This document shows positions 17,678 to 25,970 of a stretch of 64,000 nucleotides of DNA, in pieces (within the stretch, counting starts at the first letter, position 1; every line of letters starts with the position of its first letter). The notes under the pieces were generated by a model, which searched no databases, was not told the DNA's origin, and saw nothing but the letters and a program-made list of their open reading frames with translations. This DNA comes from UMGS1370 sp046957575 (GTDB lineage: Bacteria > Bacillota > Clostridia > Lachnospirales > Lachnospiraceae). Where the stretch lies: contig JBKUOG010000002.1 in NCBI GenBank assembly GCA_046957575.1, positions 142,196 to 206,195 of the forward strand, given 5' to 3'. Made by a program: the position numbers and the translations under genes.

Positions 17678-18889
17678 TTATTCATAGCGCAGCGCATCAA
17701 TGGGGTCCGCTTTGGCTGCTTTTGAGGCCGGGTACAGGCCGAAGAAAATTCCCACAATTGCAGAAAATGACACTGCCATAATAACCACTCCTGGTTTTAC
17801 TACCACTGGTATTCCAAAAGCCATTCCACCCAGGCTTACCAGCCCCACTGACAGGGTAACTCCCAGAATTCCTCCAAAAGCAGACAAAAGTGCGGATTCT
17901 GTAAGAAACTGGATCAGCACGTCTCTGGTCCTGGCTCCTAACGCTTTTCGGATACCGATTTCTCTGGTTCTTTCAGTAACCGATACCAGCATAATATTCA
18001 TAATTCCAATGCCGCCTACCAAAAGAGAAATTGCCGCGATGCCGCCTACTGCCGCGGAAACGCCTCCCATCACACTGTCTACGCTTGCCATCTCATCGAT
18101 CGCCGTCTGAGTGTAATAATCCTCTGGTGTTCTCCCTTTCATCTTGGCAATGAAAGCAGTCAGGCGATTAAAAAAGTCCTGCAAATCTACTCCGTCTTTT
18201 GCAAATACATGACAGGAGTAAAAGTAATCATTGGGCCAGGTCAGAAGCGTATATGGAATAAACGCACTTCCGGTATCTCCTCCGCTTCCCATCATCAGCG
18301 CCATAAAGGGACTCATCTCTTTGCGGTAAACGCCTACAATGTTGTATTCATCTGTACTTCCATAAATAGTGGTGCGAAATGTCTTTCCCACTGCATTGGC
18401 TGTTCCGAACAGTTTGATGGCGCTCTGCTCTTCTATTACCACATTTTTCTTTCTTCCTAAAATGTCTCCCTCATTGAGATACCGACCCGCCACCATGGTA
18501 ACCGGCTGTACATCCATATAGTTATAGTCAATGCCGGTAAAGTCAAAATCCATATTGATTCTTCCGGCCTGAACTTTAGAACTTACATAGGCGCTGCTGT
18601 CCATATAGGCAATCTCGTCCCCGAATACTTCATCGATCCGATCCAGGTCATCCAGAGTAAAATAATCGCTCTGGTGGACATCTTCCACCCAGTATCCAAT
18701 GGAAATATAAGCTTGTGTAAGTCCCACATCTTTGTAAAGTTCTGTAAACATACTTCTCATGGTATCACCAATCGAGACAATGGAAATAACCGATCCAATA
18801 CCGATGATAATTCCAAGCATGGTCAGAAACGCCCGCATTTTATTGGCTTTGATGGCATGAAACGCCATTGACATATTTTCAAGCAGCAT
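17678..18889 (-). CDS. MacB/FtsX-type ABC transporter permease
   Basis: A 403-residue permease with one N-terminal helix, a large extracytoplasmic MacB_PCD domain (about 45-270) and three C-terminal helices in the FtsX domain with the hallmark TERTREIGIRKALGAR. Together with the ATPase and the adaptor upstream it forms an exporter of the MacAB/YknXYZ type, which move peptides, antibiotics or lipids. The ATG at 18889 is chosen because AAGGAGG lies six bases before it; the longer open frame to 18982 lies inside the ATPase gene. Confidence 0.92.
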   Translation of the reverse strand: MLLENMSMAFHAIKANKMRAFLTMLGIIIGIGSVISIVSIGDTMRSMFTELYKDVGLTQAYISIGYWVEDVHQSDYFTLDDLDRIDEVFGDEIAYMDSSAYVSSKVQAGRINMDFDFTGIDYNYMDVQPVTMVAGRYLNEGDILGRKKNVVIEEQSAIKLFGTANAVGKTFRTTIYGSTDEYNIVGVYRKEMSPFMALMMGSGGDTGSAFIPYTLLTWPNDYFYSCHVFAKDGVDLQDFFNRLTAFIAKMKGRTPEDYYTQTAIDEMASVDSVMGGVSAAVGGIAAISLLVGGIGIMNIMLVSVTERTREIGIRKALGARTRDVLIQFLTESALLSAFGGILGVTLSVGLVSLGGMAFGIPVVVKPGVVIMAVSFSAIVGIFFGLYPASKAAKADPIDALRYE

Positions 18890-18890
18890 G

Positions 18891-19715
18891 TTAAGCCTCC
18901 TTATCCCTATTGCTGACGTGATAAAGACCTGCCATATGATTTTCGCGGCCTGTAATGGTAGGATTTGGATTTTTCTCATCACTGACTACTCTTCCATCCT
19001 GAAACCGAATAATTCGATGAGTAAACGCCGCAATATTTTCTTCATGGGTAACTACCACTACGGTTGCGCCTTCTTTATGAAGTTCGCTGAAAATCTCCAT
19101 AATCTCAATGGAAGAAGCTGTATCCAGGTTGCCGGTAGGCTCATCCGCCAAAATAAGAGGCGGTTCATTGGCCAGAGCTCTGGCAATTGCCACTCTCTGT
19201 CTCTGACCGCCGGAAAGTTCATTGGGCATATGCTCAAACCGCTTTCCAAGCCCCACTTTTTCCAAAAGCACCAACGCCCTCTGCCGTCTTTCTTTTTTGG
19301 ACTTTCTGGCATAAATCATGGGAATTTCTACATTTTTTACTGCAGATGTCCTGGAAATCAGATTAAAAGACTGAAACACAAACCCAATCTTCCGGTTTCG
19401 GATATCCGAAAGTTCGTTGGGACTTAAAGCAGCCGTATCTACTCCGTCTAAATAATAATGTCCCATAGTCGGTCTGTCCAGACAGCCCAGTATATTCATC
19501 AGCGTAGATTTTCCGGAACCGGACTGTCCCATAATGGCTACAAACTCTCCCCGTTTAATGGTCAGGTTGATTTTCTTTAAACCTAATACCTTAATCGCCC
19601 CAGTATCGTAAATCTTCACCAGATTTTCCAGACGGATTAAATCCTCCTGAATATTTTCTGTTAGATAGGAAGGGATTTTTTCCTTTTTCCAGGGCAGTTT
19701 CCAATTTTTCTTCAT
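18891..19715 (-). CDS. ABC transporter ATP-binding protein (MacB/LolD type)
   Basis: A 274-residue ATPase with Walker A GQSGSGKST, signature LSGGQRQRVAIARAL, and Walker B LILADEPTGNLD. An extra ~28 N-terminal residues precede the usual domain. It powers the permease encoded downstream (start and stop nearly abutting) and works with the HlyD-like adaptor encoded upstream (9-bp gap). Cytosolic, peripheral to the membrane. Confidence 0.95.
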   Translation of the reverse strand: MKKNWKLPWKKEKIPSYLTENIQEDLIRLENLVKIYDTGAIKVLGLKKINLTIKRGEFVAIMGQSGSGKSTLMNILGCLDRPTMGHYYLDGVDTAALSPNELSDIRNRKIGFVFQSFNLISRTSAVKNVEIPMIYARKSKKERRQRALVLLEKVGLGKRFEHMPNELSGGQRQRVAIARALANEPPLILADEPTGNLDTASSIEIMEIFSELHKEGATVVVVTHEENIAAFTHRIIRFQDGRVVSDEKNPNPTITGRENHMAGLYHVSNRDKEA

Positions 19716-19724
19716 AACTGCCCC

Positions 19725-21053
19725 CTATTCTGTTTTGGCTGCGGGCAGCGCAGTCACTTTCATCCCTTCTGTCAAGGAGGCATCCGGAGTTACTATGTAG
19801 TTCATTCCTTCCATCAGAGCGCCTCCCTCTCCTGGGAAAATCTCAACACTGATATCGCTTTCCACCCCTGTTGTCACTGGCACCATATGGCAGACTCCGT
19901 TTTCTGCAGTTACCAGTGAGGTGCTTCCATCAGCCGCAGTATGAAGGGCAGATATGGGCACTACCCAGGTATCTTTTGATTCTTCCAGCACAATGGCTGC
20001 CTTTGCCGTAATTCCTGCAATCAGCTTTGTGTTCTCATCCATTACCCGGATGATTGTGGGAATCACCCGCTCTGTAGATCCGCCGCCTTTTTCCTCACCA
20101 GTTGGGGAAATGGAAACCACTTCTCCATTTACACTCTCTCCGCCTAAAATGTCCGCAGTAATCTCTGCTCTTTGGCCCGTTTGAACTTTCCCGATAGAAT
20201 ATTCGCTAATTTTAATCTCCAGTTCCAATGTATCCAGATTCTCAATGATAAATATCGGTTCATTTTCTTCCGGCTTATCCGCAAACTGTCCTACTTTGCT
20301 GTTGACTCTTACTACGGTCCCGGATATGGGAGCTTTAATTGTGGCTTCTTCCAGATTTTCCCTGGCCTTATCTAAATTGTACTGGGCATTTTTAATTTCC
20401 AAATCATAGGATTTGTCGGTTACTGCCTGACCGTTTTCCAAAGTATAACCATCCACTGCCCGTTTGGCATCAGCAAGAGCATTGGCTGCATTTTCCAATT
20501 CAACTGCTGAAATCCCGCCTGACTGAGCCAAAATACTCTGCCGATCATAGTTGGCCTGGGCTGTCTGGTAATCCTGTAAAGCCTTGGCATATCCATTTTG
20601 GGTATCACGCAGTTTTTCTTCTTTCTGCGCCACTGCCAGGTCATAGGAATTCTGAGCAATTTCCAGTTCTTTCTGCAAATCAGAATCATCTATTTGTGCC
20701 AAAATCTGGCCTTCTGTTACCTTATCTCCTTCTTTGACTTCTATGCTCTTAATCTCTGCATGAATATTTGACACCACATCTACACTGTCTGTACCGGAAA
20801 CCGGACCGCTGACAGATAAAATGTTCTGGATATCCCCTTTCCCAAGCGGGGCAGTCTGCACCATGGGCGGCGCTGGTTCTTTTCCTCCAAACAGCCCGAA
20901 TCCTGCAAACAGAACAACGGCTCCCACCCCGAATCCTATGAGAATCTTTTTCTTTTTTCCCATGGGCCGTCTGCTTTTCTTGTTTTTGGAAGGAGTCTCT
21001 GCTAATAATTCCTGCATCTGCCGGTCAAATTCCTGTTCTTCTAACGTCATCAC
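19725..21053 (-). CDS. HlyD/MacA-type efflux adaptor (YknX-like)
   Basis: A 442-residue membrane-fusion-type protein. A single N-terminal helix (about 33-52) is followed by a split biotinyl-lipoyl domain, a coiled-coil hairpin rich in Ala/Gln/Lys (about 125-215) and a beta-barrel domain. In Firmicutes such adaptors pair with MacB-like permeases. First gene of the three-gene exporter operon. The N-terminal ~30 residues are charged and cytoplasmic. Confidence 0.9.
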   Translation of the reverse strand: MMTLEEQEFDRQMQELLAETPSKNKKSRRPMGKKKKILIGFGVGAVVLFAGFGLFGGKEPAPPMVQTAPLGKGDIQNILSVSGPVSGTDSVDVVSNIHAEIKSIEVKEGDKVTEGQILAQIDDSDLQKELEIAQNSYDLAVAQKEEKLRDTQNGYAKALQDYQTAQANYDRQSILAQSGGISAVELENAANALADAKRAVDGYTLENGQAVTDKSYDLEIKNAQYNLDKARENLEEATIKAPISGTVVRVNSKVGQFADKPEENEPIFIIENLDTLELEIKISEYSIGKVQTGQRAEITADILGGESVNGEVVSISPTGEEKGGGSTERVIPTIIRVMDENTKLIAGITAKAAIVLEESKDTWVVPISALHTAADGSTSLVTAENGVCHMVPVTTGVESDISVEIFPGEGGALMEGMNYIVTPDASLTEGMKVTALPAAKTE

Positions 21054-21165
21054 TTCATCCTCCTGTTATTGTCCGCTTCTGTTCCTTATAACGATTAGGA
21101 GAATTTTCCGTCTTCAAAAAAATGAAAGTTTTTAGAAATTTTCTTCTCCTGTCTGGCAAGTGCCC

Positions 21166-22362
21166 TCAATTGCCTCTTGGCGTATGCCAGGTAATTTCAT
21201 AATTGCCTTCCGAGGCTCGGATATGATTGGACACATACTGAAACGATCCATCTGCAAAAGGGCGGATGGTCACATCATGGGCGTAAACCTTTGAAAGCCC
21301 TCTATACGGGAAGACTGCATGGACCGTAAGGGTGATGGTTCCGTCTGCATGTTCTGAAACTTTCGTCACTTCAGGATATGGGTATTCAGAATATTCCATA
21401 TCCTGAAAGCCTCTGGGCCTGTATCCATATGTATCATCTTCCGGATAATACTCTGCTTTTTCATGAAGCACTTCTTTTGAAACACGAAAATGAGACTGGA
21501 TTACCTGCTCAAATGCATCTGCCGGTATTCGGTAACATTCACAGTCCGGGCTGCTTTTGTAGGAACCTTCAGGAACATAAGGATGTCCCATCTGCATACA
21601 GAATTGATCGTAGAGGTCATAGAAATTTAACTCTCCATACGCATTTTCCGTCCAATCGGTTATGAACAGATTGTTGTATTCATATCCTATCGGTAAAATA
21701 TAGGCCCGGTTCAGTTCTCTGCATACTTCCGGCAAAGGCTGAATGCGAAAAGCCTTATATTCTTCCTCGCCGCTTAATGTAAGGGCATAGGATTCCTCTG
21801 AAAAATAGACTCCTGAAAACATCAAGTATTCATTTTCCCAATACTTCCAGTTCTCGGCAGTGAAACTGCCGGCATCCGCTAGTCTCATCTCTCCATCTTT
21901 GTACTCATAATACCTCTTTTTTACCTGTACATTGCTGTTTTCTGTGCCGTTTCCTGTCTGAAAGTCGTAGACTGCCAGGCCATCCGGATAGCGGATTTCT
22001 ATGAGCGTCAACTGATCCGCGTTCTTTTTCTCTACATTTTGGCAAAATTCAATCACCTGAACCGGATTAGCCATATCGATCTGGTTAAGGGAATCGACTG
22101 CTGCATATCCACTGTTCCCAAATTGCTCTACGATACTTTTCATCTGATGAATTGGATCGGATGCTGCCATTTTTTCCGCGTTTTGGTAAGCTTCTAATCC
22201 CAGTTCTGCTGCCTTTGTGTCTGCTTCTCTTGTGTTTTCTTTTGTTTCTGCTTTCAAATCCATCTCCCGACAGGTCTCTCTAACAGGCAGATTTTCTCCT
22301 CCACAGCCGGAAATTGCCGTCACTGCTGCCAGAATGCAAATAAGAACTGCCATTTGCCGCAT
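21166..22362 (-). CDS. Uncharacterised lipoprotein
   Basis: A 398-residue protein with a lipoprotein signal peptide (lipobox AISGCGG, lipidated Cys near residue 20) and a soluble extracellular part rich in Tyr, Glu and aromatic residues. No domain is recognised with certainty; similar-looking lipoproteins occur in Lachnospiraceae. It is encoded alone, between the exporter operon and the spoVA cluster, and follows spoVAC after a terminator, so it has its own promoter or is poorly linked. Confidence 0.75.
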   Translation of the reverse strand: MRQMAVLICILAAVTAISGCGGENLPVRETCREMDLKAETKENTREADTKAAELGLEAYQNAEKMAASDPIHQMKSIVEQFGNSGYAAVDSLNQIDMANPVQVIEFCQNVEKKNADQLTLIEIRYPDGLAVYDFQTGNGTENSNVQVKKRYYEYKDGEMRLADAGSFTAENWKYWENEYLMFSGVYFSEESYALTLSGEEEYKAFRIQPLPEVCRELNRAYILPIGYEYNNLFITDWTENAYGELNFYDLYDQFCMQMGHPYVPEGSYKSSPDCECYRIPADAFEQVIQSHFRVSKEVLHEKAEYYPEDDTYGYRPRGFQDMEYSEYPYPEVTKVSEHADGTITLTVHAVFPYRGLSKVYAHDVTIRPFADGSFQYVSNHIRASEGNYEITWHTPRGN

Positions 22363-22451
22363 ATGGTCTCTCCTTTTTGTGATACTTCGCTCTGTACAAT
22401 ACCAGAAGCTATTTCCTCAGTTGTAACTTATATGCTGCATTTTGTCAACAT

Positions 22452-22487
22452 AATAAAAAGCAGAGCAATTTCAAATCGCTCTGCTTT
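22452..22487 (-). terminator. Terminator after spoVAC
   Basis: A 10-bp perfect inverted repeat AAAGCAGAGC / GCTCTGCTTT (22457-22466 and 22478-22487), followed on the minus strand by a TTTTTATTA tract. It ends the spoIIA-spoVA transcript directly after spoVAC. Confidence 0.8.
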
Positions 22488-22503
22488 CTCTCAATCCTCT
22501 TTT

Positions 22504-22956
22504 TCACACAATCCCCATGATTTTTCCAATCCAGTATAAAAGTCCCAGAATCCAGCTTGTCAGGGTTCCATATAAAATGACTGGTCCGGCAATGGTAAAA
22601 ATTTTCACGCCAATTCCAAATACTTGTCCTTCGGTTTTAAATTCAATTGCCGGGGCTACTACAGAGTTGGCAAATCCGGTTATGGGAACCAGCGCTCCGG
22701 CACCGCCATATTTTACGATTTTTGGGTAAATATTCAGTCCGGTTAAAATCACGCTGGCCCCTATCAAGCACAGCAGAGTCCAGGCTCCGGCTGTTTCTTT
22801 TTCCATTCCTCCTGATAAAAACAAATTGGTAAGTCCCTGTCCGATGGTGCAGATAATTCCGCCAATTAGAAATGCCTTTGCCATGTCTGCAGGCAGGCTG
22901 TTGACCGGCGTTATCTTTTTTACATAGGAATTATATGCATTTTTATTGACCTCCAT
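22504..22956 (-). CDS. spoVAC: Stage V sporulation protein AC
   Basis: A 150-residue membrane protein with four or five helices that matches SpoVAC, part of the spore inner-membrane channel that takes up dipicolinic acid in the forespore and releases it during germination. The N-terminal YVKKITPVNSLPADMAKAFLIGG and the PITGFANSVVAPAIEFKTEG segment are typical. ATG at 22956 follows AAAGGAGG. It is the last gene of the cluster; no spoVAD or spoVAE follows. Confidence 0.92.
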   Translation of the reverse strand: MEVNKNAYNSYVKKITPVNSLPADMAKAFLIGGIICTIGQGLTNLFLSGGMEKETAGAWTLLCLIGASVILTGLNIYPKIVKYGGAGALVPITGFANSVVAPAIEFKTEGQVFGIGVKIFTIAGPVILYGTLTSWILGLLYWIGKIMGIV

Positions 22957-22975
22957 TTTACATCCTCCTTTGGTT

Positions 22976-23461
22976 TTAGCTGATGCTGATGCGCTCTCCA
23001 ATACCTGTCCAGAAATAGAGCAGAGAACCTGCCATTTTTCCCAATGCTATGGAAAGGATTAAATACTGAAATCCCACTGCCAGGTGTATTCTTCGGGAAA
23101 TCACAGGAAGAGCCTGCAGAGTTTCTGCCAGGGACATGACCAGGCACCCTACAAAAATCCCAATTGAAAGTCCAATGATGCCTGTCACAATCCCTCCAGC
23201 TGCTGTGCTGACAGCTTGTCCCCAAAGAACTTCTATGTTTTTTACAATGGGCATGGGAAACTCATAAATATCCATAATGTTTCCAAATGCTCCTCCTATA
23301 ATAATGACAGTTTCATAAAGAAAAATATGATCCCAGGTTCTGGTTTTTCCGATTAATCTGGGAAAAACTCCGATTATGGCCAGAAATGCAAAGACTCCAG
23401 CCGCCACAATCCCACCGGATGCCAGACCAATCACAGCCAGAAACAACTCTCTAATGAACAT
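22976..23461 (-). CDS. spoVAB: Stage V sporulation protein AB
   Basis: A 161-residue polytopic membrane protein with the SpoVAB pattern (LASGGIVAAGVFAFLAIIGVFPRL, then a second hydrophobic half). It belongs to the spore membrane DPA-transport set. Its start lies inside the end of spoVAA (11-bp overlap), the usual coupling, and spoVAC starts 20 bp further on. Confidence 0.9.
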   Translation of the reverse strand: MFIRELFLAVIGLASGGIVAAGVFAFLAIIGVFPRLIGKTRTWDHIFLYETVIIIGGAFGNIMDIYEFPMPIVKNIEVLWGQAVSTAAGGIVTGIIGLSIGIFVGCLVMSLAETLQALPVISRRIHLAVGFQYLILSIALGKMAGSLLYFWTGIGERISIS

Positions 23462-24083
23462 CAATATCTTGCTCCTTCCTCTCTGCATTCTGAATTAAGG
23501 TTTTGCTGATATTGTCTTCATATACCCGCATCTCCACTTCCAAAGGAGTCGGATCGGTATTGAGTTTCCATTTTGCAAAATGATTAAAAAAGACCAGAAT
23601 TCCTAACGCCAGTCCAATGGAATAAAACAGTTCCAGAACTGTAAAGCCGCCAGCTTCCTTTCCCATAATCAGGACATAAATTTCTTTAAATACTGCTGTT
23701 ACGCTGACGTCATTATTAAACGTCATAATGGCAAATGCTGCTCCGCAAAAGCAAACCGAACATACCCCTATAGTTTTTGCCCACTGCCAGGCCCAGTTTG
23801 GCTTTTTGGGCGGCTGGTAATCTATAATAAACTCGGTCTCTCCCAGATTGTTAATCTGAAGATTGGAATCCAGCTTCTGCAGTTGTTCCAAAAGCGGGAC
23901 AATGGTTTCAATATACCGTTTGGGCTTATCTTTCTGGATTTTTTTTATTTTCATAGCACTGCATTTATTTTGCAGTTCCGGATTATCACAGTAAATATCC
24001 GCCACATCTTTTAGAAGCACATCTTTGTGATGCACTTCGGTAATCTGCCGGATATTCAGATACAGAGAGGGCGAACTGCTCAT
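23451..24083 (-). CDS. spoVAA: Stage V sporulation protein AA
   Basis: A 210-residue protein with an N-terminal soluble domain (about 1-105) and two C-terminal membrane helices, the layout of SpoVAA. ATG at 24083 is preceded by TTTGGAGGGAG. The start overlaps the stop of the small membrane protein upstream by 4 bp. It acts in the forespore membrane with SpoVAB and SpoVAC. Confidence 0.9.
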   Translation of the reverse strand: MSSSPSLYLNIRQITEVHHKDVLLKDVADIYCDNPELQNKCSAMKIKKIQKDKPKRYIETIVPLLEQLQKLDSNLQINNLGETEFIIDYQPPKKPNWAWQWAKTIGVCSVCFCGAAFAIMTFNNDVSVTAVFKEIYVLIMGKEAGGFTVLELFYSIGLALGILVFFNHFAKWKLNTDPTPLEVEMRVYEDNISKTLIQNAERKEQDIDVH

Positions 24084-24238
24084 AAAAATCTCCCTCCAAA
24101 TACAGGTCCCAACACAAAGGTTCCCTGCTGCAGTGCCTGATCCGGCAGACGGAACATACAGTACCAAACCGCTGCGCCAATCAGACCAATGCTCAAAATT
24201 AAAACCAAAATCCCGAATACATATTTTAGTGTATTCAC
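24080..24238 (-). CDS. Small membrane protein between sigF and spoVAA
   Basis: A 52-residue protein starting with GTG at 24238 (MNTLKYVFGILVLILSIG) and preceded by AAGGGAG. It has one clear hydrophobic helix (about 4-28) and a hydrophobic C-terminal part ending GPVFGGRFL. The end resembles the tail of small SecG-like or preprotein-translocase-type membrane peptides, but that is too weak for a name. Position, and a 4-bp overlap with spoVAA, say it is sporulation-expressed. Confidence 0.65.
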   Translation of the reverse strand: MNTLKYVFGILVLILSIGLIGAAVWYCMFRLPDQALQQGTFVLGPVFGGRFL

Positions 24239-24321
24239 CTGGATCACTCCCTTTCCATTTGCTTCATCGCAATTGCTTTTATGGATAGGATTTCCCAAAT
24301 AGACTATTTTATGTATCCGCA

Positions 24322-25035
24322 CTACAATCCTGCCCTCATTTTTTTTAAAATCCGTTTTTCCAGTCTGGATACCTGGACCTGGGAAATATGAAACACTCCG
24401 GCAATTTCTGTCTGCGTCTGATTGTAATAGTACCTTCTCAAAATCAAATCCTTTTCCTGGCTGTCCAGGCAGCTTAACAGCCTTTCTAAAATCATTTTAT
24501 CCAGCAGTTTATCCTGACCATTATTCTGATCTTCAATCTTATCCATCAGACAGCCGCTGTTTTCCGATGCATCCCCAAAGGGCCTGTATAACGATTCTAT
24601 TTCCGAACCCGCTTCTAAAGATGCTGCTATTTCTTCTCTGCTGACTTCCAGTCTGCCGGCAATCTCATCCAAGGTCGGCTCCCGGCCCAGCGTACTCTGC
24701 ATCTCTTCTCTGGCTGCCTGAATCTTACTGCTCATTTCTTTTAAGGAACGGCTTACCTTAATCATGCCGTCATCCCGCAAAAAGCGTTTGATTTCTCCTG
24801 CAATCATCGGCACTGCATAGGTCGAAAACCTTACCTCGAAGCTGGGATCAAATTTATCAATGGCCTTCATCAGGCCAATACTTCCTATCTGAAACAGGTC
24901 TTCCAGTTCATGTCCTCTGCCGGAAAACCGGCGCACAATGCTCCAGATTAATCCTACGTTTTCCATAACCAGACGATCCCTGGCTTCTTTATCCCCTGCG
25001 TGAGCGTCCTGGATTAATCTCATTGTCTCGTCCAT
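24322..25035 (-). CDS. sigF: RNA polymerase sigma-F, forespore-specific
   Basis: A 237-residue sigma-70-type factor. Region 2 holds ENVGLIWSIVRRFSGRGHELEDLFQIGSIGLMKAIDKF and region 4 the helix-turn-helix QTQTEIAGVFHISQVQVSRLEKRIL. With spoIIAA and spoIIAB directly upstream it is SigF, the first compartment-specific sigma factor of sporulation, held inactive by SpoIIAB until the asymmetric septum forms. Confidence 0.96.
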   Translation of the reverse strand: MDETMRLIQDAHAGDKEARDRLVMENVGLIWSIVRRFSGRGHELEDLFQIGSIGLMKAIDKFDPSFEVRFSTYAVPMIAGEIKRFLRDDGMIKVSRSLKEMSSKIQAAREEMQSTLGREPTLDEIAGRLEVSREEIAASLEAGSEIESLYRPFGDASENSGCLMDKIEDQNNGQDKLLDKMILERLLSCLDSQEKDLILRRYYYNQTQTEIAGVFHISQVQVSRLEKRILKKMRAGL

Positions 25036-25039
25036 GATT

Positions 25040-25477
25040 TCACCTGCCTATGCGCTTTTTCATGGTCACCTTTGTGCCAAGCCCTGGTTTGGTATCCACC
25101 TTTACTTCATCCATAAACGCTTCCATAAATGAAAATCCCATGCCGGATCGCTCTCCTGTGATATCTGTGGTGTACATGGGTTCCATGGCCTTTTTTAAAT
25201 CAGGGATCCCCACTCCTTTATCCTGAACGGACAAGGTCAGCAGATCTCCTTTAATCTCTGCTTCTATGCAGATTTTCCCCTCTCCTCCCCGGTAGCCATG
25301 GATCACTGCATTGGTCACTGCCTCAGAAACTGCTGTTTTTACATCATCAATCTCTTCTAATGTCGGGTTCATCCGGCTCATAAAAACGGCTGCCACCACT
25401 CTGGCAAATTCTTCATTTCTGGACAAGCTGTCAATCTCTATTTTGATTCTCTCCGCTTCTTCTTTTCTGTTTTCCAT
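25040..25477 (-). CDS. spoIIAB: Anti-sigma F factor / serine kinase SpoIIAB
   Basis: A 145-residue GHKL ATPase. The N-box DDVKTAVSEAVTNAVIHG, the G1-type DKGVGIPD and the G2-type ERSGMGFSF motifs are present. SpoIIAB binds sigma-F and phosphorylates SpoIIAA. ATG at 25477 is the start that matches the family; the longer frame would run close to spoIIAA. Middle gene of spoIIA. Confidence 0.96.
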   Translation of the reverse strand: MENRKEEAERIKIEIDSLSRNEEFARVVAAVFMSRMNPTLEEIDDVKTAVSEAVTNAVIHGYRGGEGKICIEAEIKGDLLTLSVQDKGVGIPDLKKAMEPMYTTDITGERSGMGFSFMEAFMDEVKVDTKPGLGTKVTMKKRIGR

Positions 25478-25490
25478 ATGCGTCCCCTTT

Positions 25491-25829
25491 CTATCCCACA
25501 ATTGCTGCTTCTTTGGTATCGAAGCTTGGCATTAAACGGGCAATTCCAGCTACTGAAAGAATCCGATGCACCTGAGGACCCGCTCCGTAAAGCCGTACCT
25601 GTCCCCCGCTTCGCTCCATCTGTTTATACCGGTTTAAAAGTACGCCTATCCCGGAAGAGTCCATAAATTCGGTCTTGGAAAAATCAAAAATAATCCGGTT
25701 AATGTAATTTTCCGCTAAAAGCAGATCTGTCTCATAGCGAAGGTTACGACAGTTGTGGTGATCCAGTTCCTTGGGCAGATGAATGATCAGGCACTGCTCC
25801 TTTGCCTCATAAATAAATGATACTTCCAT
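25491..25829 (-). CDS. spoIIAA: Anti-anti-sigma F factor SpoIIAA
   Basis: A 112-residue STAS protein with the phosphorylated Ser58 in FMDSSGIGVLL. Unphosphorylated SpoIIAA displaces SpoIIAB from sigma-F. ATG at 25829 is preceded by GGAAGGAG. First gene of the spoIIA operon; a sigma-H promoter is expected upstream but I could not identify one convincingly. Confidence 0.96.
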   Translation of the reverse strand: MEVSFIYEAKEQCLIIHLPKELDHHNCRNLRYETDLLLAENYINRIIFDFSKTEFMDSSGIGVLLNRYKQMERSGGQVRLYGAGPQVHRILSVAGIARLMPSFDTKEAAIVG

Positions 25830-25920
25830 GTTGATAATCTCCTTCCTGTTATCATTTTTTCCATTTTCGACAAAAATATACAAAATAGGAGTACTAAGTT
25901 CCCCTGCTTCCTATGAAATA

Positions 25921-25966
25921 AAAAAAGACACTACGAATATGGTTTCTCTTTCGTAATGTCTTTTTA
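25921..25966 (-). terminator. Terminator after the TPR gene
   Basis: Stem of AAAAAGACA(t/c)TACGAA pairing across a short loop, with T runs on both sides. It lies between the TPR gene end and the spoIIA operon and can work in either direction. Confidence 0.8.
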
Positions 25967-25970
25967 AAGT

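Noticed and set aside
25830..25920. A sigma-H promoter upstream of spoIIAA
   Set aside because: A promoter is expected there, but no convincing AGGA-type -35 with a GAAT-type -10 at the right spacing was found, so it is not listed.
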